The notes: generated by a model from the sequence alone, not told the origin. A DNA stretch of 64,000 bases from Monodelphis domestica (GCF_027887165.1 NC_077234.1:251708658-251772657); one strand, 5' to 3'; shown: positions 51,401-56,870, counted from the stretch's first letter. Program-made: numbers and translations.

Positions 51401-52821
51401 TGTGTGGAGGCCTAAATGTTGAACACTATCCCACTCCTGATTTAAAGACTTTGTTTTTCTGACTAATTAATAGTTCTATGGTTTTTTCCCAAGTTAACAA
51501 TATGGTACTTTAATAAATCAATCAGTAAATTATAGTGAAGAGGAAATATCTCAGTCTAAATAACTTGTTAGGCATTTGAAAAGTTAAGAGACTATTTAGT
51601 GTGCAATTTAAGTGAAATTTAATTACTTCAAAAGGTGTCTTCATGGTATTTTGTGATTTTTTTCCACTGAAGTCATAAAGTAGGAAAGGCTAACTTGGCC
51701 ATTTTGTAAGATCTCTGAGCCAGATAATTCACTGAAAATGTAAAACAATTACAAATCACTAAGATGTTTTTGAGCAACATGAATCTAAATCATTATTTAT
51801 GTGGATCAGAGGAATAACTTGTTGAATGGATGAATGCAAAAGCATTCATTAAATGCTTACTATATGGCAAAAACTGCTAAGGGCTGGGGTTACAAAGAAA
51901 AACTTTTAAGTATTTCTTTTTTCAAGAACTTCACTTTCTGAGGCAATATAAAAGTTTCAAATTTCTCTGCAGGTACTTTAATTAATGGAATAAGTTTACC
52001 TTTCAGATATACTCCATGATACTTTCCATGATCATTATTATTTTCATGATTGATTTTCATTAATTTAAAGCCAAATGTCTTATCAATATAGCAAAATCAC
52101 AGAATTTAAGCCTTAGAATGAATCTTAAGGTCTTCTAATGGAATTTCCTCATTTTTTTAAAAAACAAAACAATGTCCACCCTCATTTTCTCTCTTAGAAT
52201 TAGTACTGAGTTTTGGTTCCAAGATAGAAGAGCAGTACAGGTTGGGCAATGAGGGTTAAGTGGCTTGCCCACGGGCACAGGGCAAGTAAATATCTGAGGT
52301 CAGATTCCAACTCAGGACTCCTCTTCAAGCCTGGCTCTCTATCCATTCAGCCACCTAACTTCCCCTGATTTCCTCATATTTTACAGGAGGATACTAAGAT
52401 ACAAATACCTTGTGAATTGCCCAAAGACATGGCAGCTGATAGAACTAATGTTCACTCTTAGATCTCTAGACTTTACAGTCCATAGAAATAATGGCATTTG
52501 GTTGTATTCTTCATCAAAAGAATACAGTCTATAACATTCAAATAGTTTATGAGGATCAAATTTAGCTTTGTATCCGAATAGAAATGGTTTTCTTTCTAAT
52601 ATTGCAATCCTCTCTTATATGGAAATAAAAATTAAAAGAAAAAAGAATGGAAGAGTGACATATACATTTGCCTTGTGTATTTGATATCCTCAAACATATA
52701 TAAATAAGGTCCCTCATAGGCACTGGGAAAAGTAGACGACACACAAATTAAAATGTCACTTACACGAAGCTTTACACCAAGATTTCTGTGTCTGTTCACA
52801 ACTTGCTTGACAGAATTTCAC
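5151..52821 (-). CDS. ROS1: ROS1 receptor tyrosine kinase, 5' ectodomain part of the gene (partial, multi-exon)
   Basis: ROS1 is an orphan-type receptor tyrosine kinase with a very large ectodomain of nine FN3 domains and three YWTD beta-propellers, a single membrane pass and a cytoplasmic kinase. This window carries only the N-terminal part: the probable Cys-rich region, FN3-1, FN3-2, propeller 1, the beginning of FN3-3 and the beginning of propeller 2. Ten exons (37918-38066, 29596-29734, 25804-26011, 23922-23998, 23695-23814, 22715-22881, 15342-15433, 14712-15203, 6014-6118, 5151-5332) run in human ROS1 order on the minus strand. Splice phases join correctly wherever adjacent exons were both found. 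Introns range from 107 bases to over 8 kb. Seen: exons, splice sites, order. Known: human domain layout (from memory). Inferred: orthology. The kinase exons lie outside, to the left. One exon has a frame break, and part of FN3-3 was not located. Confidence 0.95.
5333..6013. other. ROS1 intron, 681 bases
   Basis: Bounded by the donor of the 6.07 kb exon and the acceptor of the 5.24 kb exon. No repeat family recognised; nothing else seen. Confidence 0.8.
6014..6118 (-). CDS. ROS1: ROS1 exon, start of second YWTD propeller
   Basis: 105-base exon, two bases in, one base out. It encodes GDHFYVIIGSKLGVWNISLE and ends LLPQVNDVA, matching human PPFIMAVKEDGLWSKPLN ... SSDIGNVS. The acceptor is CCATTATAG and the donor GTAAGT. 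The outgoing phase joins to LDYIDNG in the next exon as human DMDWYNN. The incoming phase 1 shows that the exon before it must end with one base of a codon, which the 11.6 kb candidate does not. Confidence 0.9.
6119..8359. other. ROS1 intron, left part
   Basis: Mostly unique AT-rich sequence. It has a poly-C run at about 7211-7223 and a TA/CA-rich patch at 8160-8215. No exon seen. The missing second half of FN3-3 should be between here and 14.7 kb, but no convincing candidate was found in this part. Confidence 0.5.
8360..8455 (+). repeat. Marsupial SINE fragment
   Basis: Shows CATCTCGTCATGACCTGTTT, then GTACTGGAGTGATCTGCC and a CCCTCTCCAG box, the same element as at 4.34 kb. Confidence 0.6.
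9240..9640 (+). repeat. Old interspersed repeat, probably L2/CR1-related
   Basis: A worn but ordered match in my memory to a mammalian ancient repeat: GGAAGGCACTAGAATGGATG, GACTTCCTAAAGAAGG, TAAGGTGTAGGAAGACTAGG, GGCTATGAAGGGCAGGGTCC. Family name uncertain. Frames through it are not genes. Confidence 0.45.
10270..10515 (+). repeat. CORE/MIR-type SINE, nearly full length
   Basis: It has the tRNA-like head (GATGGCATTGCGGATAGAG), AGGAAGACTTGAGTTTGAAT, the CTCATCTGTAAAATG box and a tail ending GTAAATGTTAGC. Well preserved. Confidence 0.8.
10970..11155 (+). repeat. tRNA-derived marsupial SINE
   Basis: TCTGGCCTCAGACACTG, CAGCTGTGTGACCCTGGGCA and the 3' piece CTTCTGTCTTGGAACCAATA, then CAGTACTGATTCC. 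This form is abundant in marsupials. Other copies are at 47.5 kb (+) and 52.2 kb (-). Confidence 0.85.
11500..11835. promoter_or_regulatory. GC-rich, CpG-dense island inside a ROS1 intron
   Basis: About 330 bases with far more G+C and many more CpG dinucleotides than the AT-rich sequence on either side. Several long overlapping open frames here (up to 128 codons on the minus strand) are what GC-rich DNA gives by chance; none resembles a protein I know. It could be an intragenic CpG island or promoter, a GC-rich retained insertion, or the surroundings of a genuine exon (see the candidate at 11.6 kb). Confidence 0.6.
11518..11623 (-). CDS. Candidate ROS1 exon, end of FN3 domain 3 (weak)
   Basis: A 106-base segment with strong splice signals: a CTGAC branch-like motif, a CTCTTCTTCCTGCAG acceptor and a CAG|GTAATG donor. 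One frame (one base in, phase 0 out) is open and ends LQVRATSAAARSGQ, which resembles the F-G region of FN3-3 in human ROS1 (VSVRASSPKRPGP). The rest of the frame does not align well. Its phases do not join directly to the exons at 14.7 kb or 6.1 kb, so other exons would be needed on both sides. It lies in a GC-rich island where other frames are also open by chance. It could be a cryptic exon. Confidence 0.3.
12345..12540 (+). repeat. MIR/CORE-like SINE
   Basis: Contains AGGGACTCGCCCAGAGTTAC and the downstream GATTTGAACTCGGGCCTCTT, the standard conserved core of these SINEs. Confidence 0.65.
13571..13610. repeat. TA dinucleotide microsatellite
   Basis: Twenty perfect TA units followed by a CACATATC border. 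Confidence 0.95.
14250..14475 (+). repeat. MIR-like SINE
   Basis: CATTTATATAGCATCATAGG, ACAACTCAATAGGGTAAATA, then a GTGGCTTGCCTGTGGTCAGG core. Confidence 0.6.
14712..15203 (-). CDS. ROS1: ROS1 exon, end of propeller 1 and start of FN3 domain 3, with an internal frame break
   Basis: 492-base exon with clean ends: acceptor TCTCTTTAG, donor GG|GTAAGT. The first half reads YLFIGSTDGVYRIHLPQ ... VLYSAFLDG, matching human YVFYLLRDGIYRADLP ... VFMSTFLDG. After FLDG this frame meets a stop (TAA at 14990-14992). The second half continues in the +1 frame with VVTVSTGQHVF ... YDNLFLW ... KITWNKPPLKSG, matching human FLVTDGKVIF ... VQWKPPALAIG. Flanking phases (one base in, one base out) need 491 bases, so the exon carries one base too many (or lacks two). 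A GGGG run (cccc at 14999-15002 on the plus strand) lies between the halves. It could be a sequence error or a real frameshift. Confidence 0.92.
15342..15433 (-). CDS. ROS1: ROS1 exon, propeller 1 continued
   Basis: 92-base exon, phase 0 in, two bases out. It encodes ILWCSSTKCFDEVVV, then TIFVDPYNG, matching human LVCVCDLENCSNIEEI ... KIVADSYNG. The conserved Cys pair and the D-x-YNG turn fix the register. The acceptor is TACAACAG and the donor GTGAGT. Only 138 bases of intron separate it from the next exon. The 7.3 kb intron before it holds an L1 fragment and the large GGAA microsatellite. Confidence 0.93.
15434..17990. other. ROS1 intron, unique part
   Basis: Part of a 7.3 kb intron. Mostly unique AT-rich sequence with short repeat scraps; no exon seen. 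Confidence 0.5.
18000..18255 (+). repeat. MIR-like SINE
   Basis: AAGATTTACAAAGTATTTTA, CACAACAACCTTGGGAGGAA, ATTTGCCCAGGGTTACACAT; nearly the whole MIR order. The GGAA microsatellite begins just after its tail. Confidence 0.75.
18272..18610. repeat. GGAA tetranucleotide microsatellite, about 340 bases
   Basis: A perfect GGAA block of roughly 100 bases, a degenerate middle with GGGA units and a second perfect block. The 135-codon Lys/Glu/Gly/Arg frame through it is a repeat artefact. Long GGAA arrays can bind ETS-family factors, which recognise GGAA. Confidence 0.97.
18835..19060 (+). repeat. CORE-type SINE, worn
   Basis: Head with AGTTATTGGAAAAAAGCACT, then TTTGAGTCAAGAGTCCTTGA and a CTACAAAGTGCTATAT tail. 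Confidence 0.55.
19100..19390 (+). repeat. L2 LINE 3' end
   Basis: TTTGAAGCCTGCTCCGATAC, AGTAAGTTCCTTGAAGGAAG and an ending in TTAATAAATG, the classic L2 3' terminus. Confidence 0.65.
19391..20035. other. ROS1 intron, mixed old repeats
   Basis: A MIR-like core at about 19390-19540 (CAGATGAGGAAACAAAGTG) and a fragment near 19.72-19.9 kb of the type ATTTATTACACACCTACTG. No gene. Confidence 0.5.
20040..20165 (+). repeat. L2 LINE fragment
   Basis: GTGACTCTTTATGGCCTCTA, then AAACTCTTCTGCTTGGCATT, the L2 ORF end region. Confidence 0.65.
20165..20395 (+). repeat. CORE/MIR-type SINE
   Basis: GTCAAGAAGATGTGAGTTCA, CCTTGGGCAAATAATTGTAT, TTCTGTGTAAAATGGGAAG. Confidence 0.65.
20395..21265 (+). mobile_element. 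LINE-1 fragment: ORF2 piece joined to 3' end
   Basis: The left part (to about 20860) gives HLNEIDEYLKKNKLPRLTDE and KKNAPGLDG, the region just before and into the L1 reverse transcriptase, with a stop within. It then jumps to 3'-UTR-like sequence (GGAACTGATGAATAATGAAG onward), so most of ORF2 is deleted. Inactive. Confidence 0.75.
21266..22060. other. ROS1 intron, unique AT-rich sequence
   Basis: Nothing recognised beyond short repeat scraps. Confidence 0.45.
22065..22315 (+). repeat. CORE/MIR-type SINE, near full length
   Basis: AGTCAGGAAGACCTGAGTTC, TCAGTTTCCTTATCTGTAAA, then GGGTTGTTGGGAGAATTCAA and a tail with AATCAATGTTG. Confidence 0.8.
22715..22881 (-). CDS. ROS1: ROS1 exon, blade of the first YWTD propeller
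   Basis: 167-base exon, two bases in, phase 0 out. It encodes GISADLHENELFIAEGQHIW ... RSDAEVRDLSVF ... KKLYFVVGSQ, matching human GISVDVHQQIVYFSEGTLIW ... RMYFIMDELV. The repeated hydrophobic-aromatic LYF and LFIAEG strands are propeller strands (LDL-receptor class B repeats). The donor is CAG|GTATTT. The acceptor CGCCCCCAG is preceded almost at once by a 60-base TG tract in place of a normal pyrimidine tract. The exon is clearly more CpG-rich than the surrounding intron. Confidence 0.93.
22882..22951 (-). promoter_or_regulatory. ROS1: TG-repeat 3' splice site
   Basis: On the ROS1 strand the acceptor reads a roughly 60-base TG tract (one TT interruption), then TCCGCCCCCAG and the exon. There is almost no ordinary polypyrimidine tract, and likely branch-point adenines (GTTGAAC, AGTAACT) lie upstream of the repeat, more than 70 bases from the AG. 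TG tracts at acceptors bind TDP-43 and modulate exon inclusion in CFTR exon 9; extension to this gene is inference. Confidence 0.8.
22892..22951. repeat. CA/TG microsatellite
   Basis: Thirty AC units with one AA interruption. It abuts the 3' splice site of the 22.8 kb ROS1 exon (see the splice-site entry). Confidence 0.97.
22952..23694. other. ROS1 intron, rest of 813 bases
   Basis: No repeat family recognised. The 23.06-23.29 kb part is GC-richer with several CpGs and overlapping open frames of 60-100 codons on both strands. ROS1 is continuous across this intron in human, so none is required as an exon. Confidence 0.55.
23695..23814 (-). CDS. ROS1: ROS1 exon, linker into the first YWTD propeller
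   Basis: 120-base exon, phase 1 in and phase 1 out. It encodes RFTNPTLWLSDKTHLYQ, then a basic stretch ending NVPRIKERISG. It corresponds to the human EEQWLFLSRKTSLRKR ... HNITG segment, moderately diverged. The acceptor CCCCCATAG sits at the end of the 107-base intron; the donor is GTACGG. The last split Gly joins to ISADLH in the next exon, exactly as human GISVDVH is continuous here. Confidence 0.88.
23922..23998 (-). CDS. ROS1: ROS1 exon, second half of FN3 domain 2
   Basis: 77-base exon, one base in, 25 codons, one base out. It encodes FSVAARNADGIGPIAITNIT, matching human FSIAAVNEVGEGPEAESSIT: the F strand, the G-x-GP turn and the G strand of an FN3 domain. The acceptor is AACACTTAG and the donor GTAAAC. 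The following intron is only 107 bases. The leading split codon reads Ser where human has Arg. Confidence 0.92.
23999..25803. other. ROS1 intron, 1.8 kb
   Basis: Mostly unique; MIR-like remnants at about 24.98-25.36 kb, with CAGTCCCTGCCCTCAAGGAA recognisable. No exon. Confidence 0.55.
25804..26011 (-). CDS. ROS1: ROS1 exon, first half of FN3 domain 2
   Basis: 208-base exon, phase 1 in and phase 2 out. It opens APSGAPVIATIDSPSPFSVF, then VSWRPPVFTNGPLTGYVLHL, matching human VSWDPPQFPGGPILGYNLRL. The W-x-PP and NGPLTGY features are diagnostic of an FN3 B-C loop and C strand. The acceptor has a long pyrimidine tract (TTTCTTCAG); the donor is GTATGT. The sequon NYT is present. The outgoing phase (AG of a split codon) matches the single leading base of the next exon. 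Confidence 0.95.
26170..26850. other. Repeat-poor block in a ROS1 intron
   Basis: About 680 bases with no recognised repeat and balanced base composition, including a GATAAG core in TCTCATAAGATAAGCTGGC. Open frames (105 codons at 26406-26723, 70 on the other strand) lack splice context or known domains. Possible conserved non-coding element; not shown. Confidence 0.35.
27541..27579. repeat. CA dinucleotide microsatellite
   Basis: About 20 perfect AC units flanked by TATA-like sequence. Frames with runs of His-Thr or Val-Cys here are artefacts. Confidence 0.95.
28220..28480 (+). repeat. MIR-like SINE
   Basis: AACATTTATATAACATTTTA, CATTTTACAGTTGAGAAAAT, AAGCCACACAACTAGTAAAT; near complete MIR order. 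Confidence 0.75.
28597..28616. repeat. TATC tetranucleotide microsatellite
   Basis: About five perfect CTAT units. Confidence 0.9.
28620..29595. other. ROS1 intron next to the FN3-1 second exon
   Basis: AT-rich. A worn L2-3'-end-like stretch is possible at 28.73-28.95 kb. No exon. Confidence 0.45.
29596..29734 (-). CDS. ROS1: ROS1 exon, second half of FN3 domain 1
   Basis: 139-base exon, phase 0 in and phase 1 out. It encodes NVTNLHPFATYVFRIDWI, which tracks human PLHPFTEYIFRVVWI, and ends TYTTKPHG where human has SYRTHPHG. The LHPF-x-TY-x-FR pattern is the tyrosine corner and F strand of an FN3 fold. The acceptor is TTTTACAG and the donor GTAAGT, both near consensus. Sequons NVT and NFS are present. 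It follows the 8.2 kb intron that opens with a GC donor. Confidence 0.93.
31440..31605 (+). repeat. CORE-type SINE, partial
   Basis: GACTTTGAGTCAAGACAGTC, then CAAACCCTGTTTCAG and GGGACAAGCCATTTTAAC. Confidence 0.55.
32765..32995 (+). repeat. MIR-like SINE
   Basis: GTTCCCAAAGTGCTTTACAA, ATCTCATTTGGTCCTCACAA, TTGCCCAGAATTATATGGCT. Confidence 0.8.
35010..35190 (+). repeat. Marsupial SINE (TTTTCTTGGCAAAGA type), worn
   Basis: CTTAGCAAAGATGCTAGAGA, GACTTGGCCAGGAACACACA, GATTTGAACTCATGATGATA. Confidence 0.65.
36298..36341. repeat. GA dinucleotide microsatellite
   Basis: About 22 perfect GA units. Confidence 0.97.
36640..36800 (+). repeat. MIR/CORE-like SINE
   Basis: TTTTACAGATAAGGAAACAT, then ACTTGCCCAAGGTCACATAG. 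Confidence 0.65.
37912..37917 (-). promoter_or_regulatory. ROS1: GC-type 5' splice site of the FN3-1 intron
   Basis: The exon ends AAG and the intron begins GCAAGT, the near-perfect consensus that GC donors need. The next exon starts in phase 0 (GCC ATC CCT), so the frame demands a cut here. Using the alternative GT four bases on would shift the frame. GC-AG introns are spliced by the major spliceosome and are about one percent of mammalian introns, often weaker and alternatively spliced. Confidence 0.85.
37918..38066 (-). CDS. ROS1: ROS1 exon, first half of FN3 domain 1
   Basis: 149-base exon, phase 1 in and phase 0 out. It encodes the A to C' strands of an FN3 fold: a Pro-rich lead (SLQPPVASR), then LLKWEP with the core Trp, then MYIVQWKLTEY. 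Human ROS1 has LRWKSANFSGVKYIIQWKY at this point. The acceptor is a good tract ending TCCTTAG. The donor is AAG|GCAAGT, a GC donor; the next exon's phase requires it, because the nearby GT would put the reading frame out. FN3 domains in receptors of this kind serve extracellular contacts. An N-glycosylation sequon (NSS) lies in the B-C loop region. Confidence 0.9.
38067..40345. other. ROS1 intron, left part of the first large intron
   Basis: Contains TA/CA-rich runs (38.57-38.68 and 38.90-38.93 kb) and pyrimidine-rich sequence at 39.66-40.3 kb that may be a worn LINE of the L2/CR1 group. A small exon joining the Cys-rich exon to FN3-1 could be missed here. Confidence 0.4.
40350..40565 (+). 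repeat. MIR-like SINE
   Basis: CCTCACAACTCTAGAAAGTA, CAAGGGTCACACAGCAAGCA, GCTGGATTTGAACTCAGATC. It sits inside the L2-like tract. Confidence 0.75.
40570..41180 (+). repeat. L2 LINE 3' part
   Basis: Follows the L2 order: TTCTGGGATAAAATAAATTC, CTTGGCATTTTAGGCCCCTC, CAGTCTAGCCCCAGTTTACC, then the GTAAACTCTTTGAAAGGAGG terminus. The 97-codon frame at 40722-41015 is part of it. Confidence 0.75.
41650..42305 (+). mobile_element. Solo LTR of a marsupial endogenous retrovirus, 5'-truncated (fossil)
   Basis: Same family as the copy at 0.66-1.49 kb. It has a TCTATATAAGG promoter-like box and AATAAAATCC near its right end. No internal region adjoins. Antisense to ROS1. Edges approximate. Confidence 0.65.
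42306..43550. other. ROS1 intron, no gene seen
   Basis: Pyrimidine-rich stretches and a poly-G run (about 42669-42682). A 110-codon plus frame at 43210-43542 is low-complexity Ser/Phe/Pro and not convincing. Confidence 0.45.
43555..44765. other. Repeat-poor, CpG-containing block
   Basis: About 1.2 kb without recognised repeats, with more CpG than its surroundings. The 44.3-44.76 kb part has non-repetitive, balanced sequence with TAATTA-like cores and a 74-codon plus frame (44288-44512) lacking known motifs. Candidate conserved regulatory block; unproven. Confidence 0.35.
45392..45421. repeat. TA dinucleotide microsatellite
   Basis: About 14 TA units, directly left of the L1 fragment. Confidence 0.9.
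45430..46930 (-). mobile_element. LINE-1 5' end: 5' UTR and start of ORF1 (decayed)
   Basis: On the minus strand the ORF1 hallmark ENRSRRNNIRIIGL is readable near 45.65 kb. Coiled-coil-like coding lies to its right, and about 800 bases of GC-richer sequence (46.2-46.9 kb) fit an L1 5' UTR. It is truncated at the left within ORF1 and has several breaks. It runs in the same direction as ROS1. Confidence 0.7.
46935..47485. other. Unassigned sequence, perhaps repeat-derived
   Basis: A 64-codon minus frame at 47083-47277 (with LDDTIKNLKKKTCNGLEYL) has no identity I can name. Its setting between repeats suggests mobile-element origin. Confidence 0.3.
47490..47645 (+). repeat. tRNA-derived marsupial SINE
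   Basis: TCTGGCCTCAGACACTTCCC, GTGTGACCCTGGGCAAGTCA, CTTCTGCCTTGGAACAAATG. Well preserved. Confidence 0.9.
47775..48226 (+). mobile_element. LTR, first of two tandem copies (fossil)
   Basis: Starts TGTACC and ends GGGTACA. It carries a GTATAAAAT promoter-like box and AATTAATAAAT followed by a T-rich stretch, as in an LTR. Related along its length to the copy at 48.25 kb. No coding interior between them. Confidence 0.65.
48254..48750 (+). mobile_element. LTR, second of two tandem copies (fossil)
   Basis: Same family and direction as its left neighbour: the shared CTCCCAAGGAACTGCTCCCC, TTCCACCTTGCTATCCTCCT and AATTAATAAAT blocks lie in the same order. It has an extra segment (about 48.55-48.58 kb) absent from the first copy. 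Right edge approximate. Confidence 0.65.
48751..49810. other. Unassigned sequence right of the tandem LTRs
   Basis: AATAAACAAGCTTTATT near 49.04 kb hints at further LTR-like material in the opposite direction, but I cannot support a family. No gene seen. Confidence 0.3.
49820..50670 (-). mobile_element. Probable decayed LINE-1 fragment
   Basis: T-rich sequence with AGAGTATTAAAGTCTCCTTC and nearby phrases resembling antisense L1 ORF2 in my memory. Very worn. Confidence 0.35.
50675..52180. other. ROS1 intron, unassigned
   Basis: 50.7-51.45 kb is GC-richer and could be an old LTR or unique sequence; 51.84-51.96 kb is an old repeat tail (ATTAAATGCTTACTATATGG). No exon. Confidence 0.35.
52185..52370 (-). 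repeat. tRNA-derived marsupial SINE
   Basis: Reverse complement of the copies at 10.97 and 47.49 kb: TTGGTTCCAAGATAGAAGAG, AAGTGGCTTGCCCACGGGCA. About 400 bases upstream of the Cys-rich exon's donor side. Confidence 0.8.
52764..52821 (-). CDS. ROS1: ROS1 probable Cys-rich N-terminal exon
   Basis: A 58-base exon candidate reading VKFCQASCEQTQKSWCKAS, with a split last codon (phase 0 in, phase 1 out). The donor is GTAAGT directly after the exon; the acceptor ends in AAATAG. An in-frame stop just upstream bounds it. The C-x3-C ... C-x3-C spacing fits the stretch of human ROS1 before FN3-1 (CIQGC ... CALKC). The outgoing phase 1 matches the incoming phase of the 38.0 kb exon, so direct joining is legal. 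Human ROS1 has about 20 further residues between this motif and FN3-1, so another small exon may have been missed. Short length keeps this probable, not certain. Confidence 0.55.
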
Positions 52822-55800
52822 CTATTTTGGAGATAGGTATAAAGATGTACATTGCTAACATGAAATGCAGGTGAAAACAACATAAAATATGAATACAACT
52901 TCTTGTTTCACTATACTAACACAAAAAAGGCAGAAATGTCTTTAGAAAATAAAGGCAGATAAAAATGATATTGTAATTTTGTGTAATACTTAAAAGGACT
53001 TTAGAATTGGACAAGAAGTTGGATGCACAAAATTTACCAGAAATAGCATTCCCTCTGGAATGGATATCCAACCATTCTCAGTTACGACCTCTTGTGTAGC
53101 AAATCATCCTAATTTTGCATAGTTTTAAATTTTTAGGAAATCTCTTTTTAAAAGAAATCAAAATCTGCCTCTCTTTCATTTTCACCAGTTCTTCCTAGCT
53201 CTGATTCTGAAGCCAATCAAGTTGAGTCTTCTCATTCCAAATGCCATTCTTTCAAATAGGTGAGTGCTATAGCCCCCAACATCTCCCCAAAGTCCCCAAT
53301 TCTTCTTTCTCTAGCCTAAAAAAATTCTATCATATTTTGTATGTGTATCTCTTTCTTTGTCTCTCTCTCTTGCTAATGTGTTATTAACTGAAAATAAAAA
53401 GAAAGGTAAAAGATAATCTCTGCTTTCAATGAGCTGAAACTCTTATCAGAAGACAACATGCAAACAACTATATACAAACAAGCTATGTGGAGGATGAATT
53501 GGGAAGGGGAGAAATTAAAAGGAAAAAAAAAACAAAGCAGTCAGATCTAAGAGATTCTAGAAATATAGACTCATAGAAAAAAGAAACCAAAAGGACCCGG
53601 GGCATTTAATCTTACTCCCCCATTTTACAGAAGTGGAGAATGAGATTCATTAAGTTGATTCAACTCAACAAGCATTTATTAAGTGCTTATTTTGTGCTAG
53701 GCAATGGAATATGTTCTGGGATTATTAGTGAAGGGGAAAGAAAAACAGCCTCTACCTTCTTTCAAATGGGAAAACACAAAACAAAAGGAAGATGAATAGG
53801 GGTGTAGATTCTGGGAGGAATGGACCAGTCAACTGAACACAAACTCATCATAGGAATGGAGCAAACCTAAAGTACAAGAAGGAAGAGATACAGTGAGGAT
53901 TCAGGGCAAAATCCATGATAGAAAAGCAGTTGTGGCATGGTGGAGAAAGTTTAGAACCTCTAGTCCAATTTGAGTTTCTTACAGGGAAAGGCACTTGAGC
54001 CACAGGTATTTAAGGTAGTTTAAGGTTGGCAAATGCCTCAGATTTGAAGCCTTGGGATCAAGTGAGTTGTTAAGATTCATTCAAATATTAAAATTTGAAT
54101 TCAGGTCCTTTGCTCTAAACTCAGGTTCTTAATATGTGCCTGGAATACCAAAAAAAAAAAAATCAAGAAATATTATGATTATGGAACTGATGGGACTTGG
54201 CAGTTAATTATATATGAGGGATAAAAGAAATGGGGAGATCAGTCCAAGGTTGTAAATCTGGAGGACTAGAAGGATGGCAGTACTCACAATAGAAATAGGA
54301 AAATTAGAAAATCCAGGATTAAGGGGAAAGATGATGCATTCTAATGTGTGCATATTGAATTTGAGATGCCTACAGGACATCAAGTTGGAAATATCTAATA
54401 GGCTGGAAATTGTATTAAAAGTTCCTACAAGTCCAGGAATGTCTTTATATGTTTATACCAAGAACATAGTACAGTGTTTGTTACCAGGCAGATATTTAAA
54501 CATGATTTTTCATCCATTCATCCATAGATAGTAACTCAACTCTCAACTTATGAAAATCATGTCTTATAATGTTTTTAATTATTTTGACTTCAATCCAAAT
54601 CAGAATGGAAAGAGGTCTAGCCCTGAATTCAGATGACTTGGGTTTATATTAAAACACTATATCTTGCATTCATAAATATTAGCTATTATTATCATTCTTC
54701 AATTTCTCATGTCTACTTTTTGTCTCTTACTTTTTCTTAATAGTTGATTTGCCACTTTTATTCTGTTAGTGTCAGTTAGAAGCTGGGGTTGGAGGAGCTG
54801 TGAGGCAGAAGATCTTCAATACTTTCTACAACTTCCTTCCCAAATCTCCTCTTTACATCCCCTTCCTCGAATTCTCCCAGCCCAACCATGGAAGATGAAG
54901 AACAGAAGAAGAAAATGAGTGGGGAGGGGGAGAAGGAATAGGAAGGGACAGCGTCTTCTGAATGTGCTTGGAAGAAGGGACATGAAGGAGTATGTCTCTG
55001 TCACATACAGACTTCTGTATTTATAGTTTTGAAATTGAAATCTACTTACTGGCTTTAAAATCCTAAGTAGGATTTTTCAATCTAAGCATTCTTAACATGG
55101 TTTATGACCTTGTTTTAAAAACATTTTATGATTAAAATATATATATAAAACTGGTTTCCTTTGTATTTTATTTTATGCATTTAACATTATTCTGTGTTCG
55201 TGGGATTACTAGACTGCCAAAGGGCTCTGTGATACAAATATATTAAAACTTCTGTTCTAGAGAGCAAATTCTCCTATTTCATTTAGTATACTTATTTTTA
55301 AAATTGCATCAGCAGCCTACTTTACTTGAATACCCTCAAGAAAGGAAATTTCACCTGTGTTTATTCAGAAATCTGGCCTGCTGGGCCTCTTCTCCTACTG
55401 CCTAGTTCATTGCGTTTACATCTCAGCTGTGAATAGTATATATTTCTTTACTGCTGTGTTTCCTTAATGAAAATAATTTTTACTCTAATCCAGATTTTGC
55501 AATGAAGTCTATAAAGAATTTTTCCCAAATTGAAATATTGTTGAAAATGTTTCCTTTCTACAGATTCATTAATAAATGTGTAAGTAATGTCTTACTGGTA
55601 AGGATTGTCCACTTACATTTTTTTTATGTTGGCTCATCCATAAACACGTACCTCTATAAAACATTTTGTAATGCCTACTTTTTAATGTAAATAAATCAAT
55701 GAATTTTCATACACTGCTCAAGTACTAGAGGATGACTTCAGTCTACCAATAAAGGAAGACATAAAGGAGATATTTGTAGCATATTATTCAATTAAAAACA

Positions 55801-56754
55801 GCTTACTTTTCATCATACAATTTTGAGTCCGTGAATATGAGGCAAACATTGATTCATGTTTAATTATATAATACACATATCTCTAAACTGAGCTCCATTC
55901 CTCTAAACATCGGGCTCTTATGGAATGCTCTATAACTTTCAAATGATGATTATTTTTGCAAAGCTCTTTCTGGTGTCATTCCGCCAAGAGAGGAGAAAAC
56001 CATGCCCATTTGACTTCTCTTATGTGTTCTCCCAGCGAGTTCTCTGGGATTCAAGTCAAAGTAATCAGTATCTAGAGCTGCATTCCACAGTATAGTTCTA
56101 CAAAGGTCTGGCCACCAGAACAACCCTAACTGAAGGAAGGAGGAGAGGAGACAAAGGACAGAAAAAGCAATAAAGTCAAATAACACACATTCACACAGTC
56201 GTAAACTGTACAAAGTGGTTTCTTTCAACCACCCATGAAGGAGCTCGTGTAATTTCTGTAATCCCCACTTTTTACACGAGGAAATAGTCCCAGAGAGGTG
56301 CTCAGGGTGATAGAGAAATAATATGTAGATTTCATCGTTTAATTAATTTAATAATTAAAATATAGAAATAAGATATAGAAAGTAAGCAATGAAATGAAAG
56401 CTGAACCGAGGTCTTCGTGTTCCAATCCCAGGCTCTTTCCAGGGGTCTCCAAATTCCTTCTATGGGGAACATCGAGGTGTTTTGCAAGTGTTTTCTATTT
56501 ATACCAGGATGTCATTGTGAGGAAAATCAGTCTCGATTTTCTAGGTATTCCCTTCTCACATCATGCCTGCTAACATAATTATCAGTGCTAGTCCTCTCCA
56601 CAAGGAAAGAGTAAGAGTCTATACGGAATCAAGAGTGGATGTCTTCAACCTTTATAAGGTAAATCTGTAACATTTTATTAACCAGAAGAATGAGGAAATT
56701 AAAGTGAAATGGCTTTATTTTTGACATGATCTCCTTTTCGGAAAATTTAACATT

Positions 56755-56870
56755 TATTTTAAAATTTATTTTATTTTATTTTAAATTTATTTTATTGTAT
56801 TTATTTTAAAATAATATTTATTTTAAAATAAATTTATTTTAAACATTTATTTTAAAATAATAACAATTTA
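56755..56870. repeat. Degenerate TTTTA/TTTAA simple repeat
   Basis: About 115 bases of near-repeating ATTTATTTTAAAA units. Confidence 0.8.
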
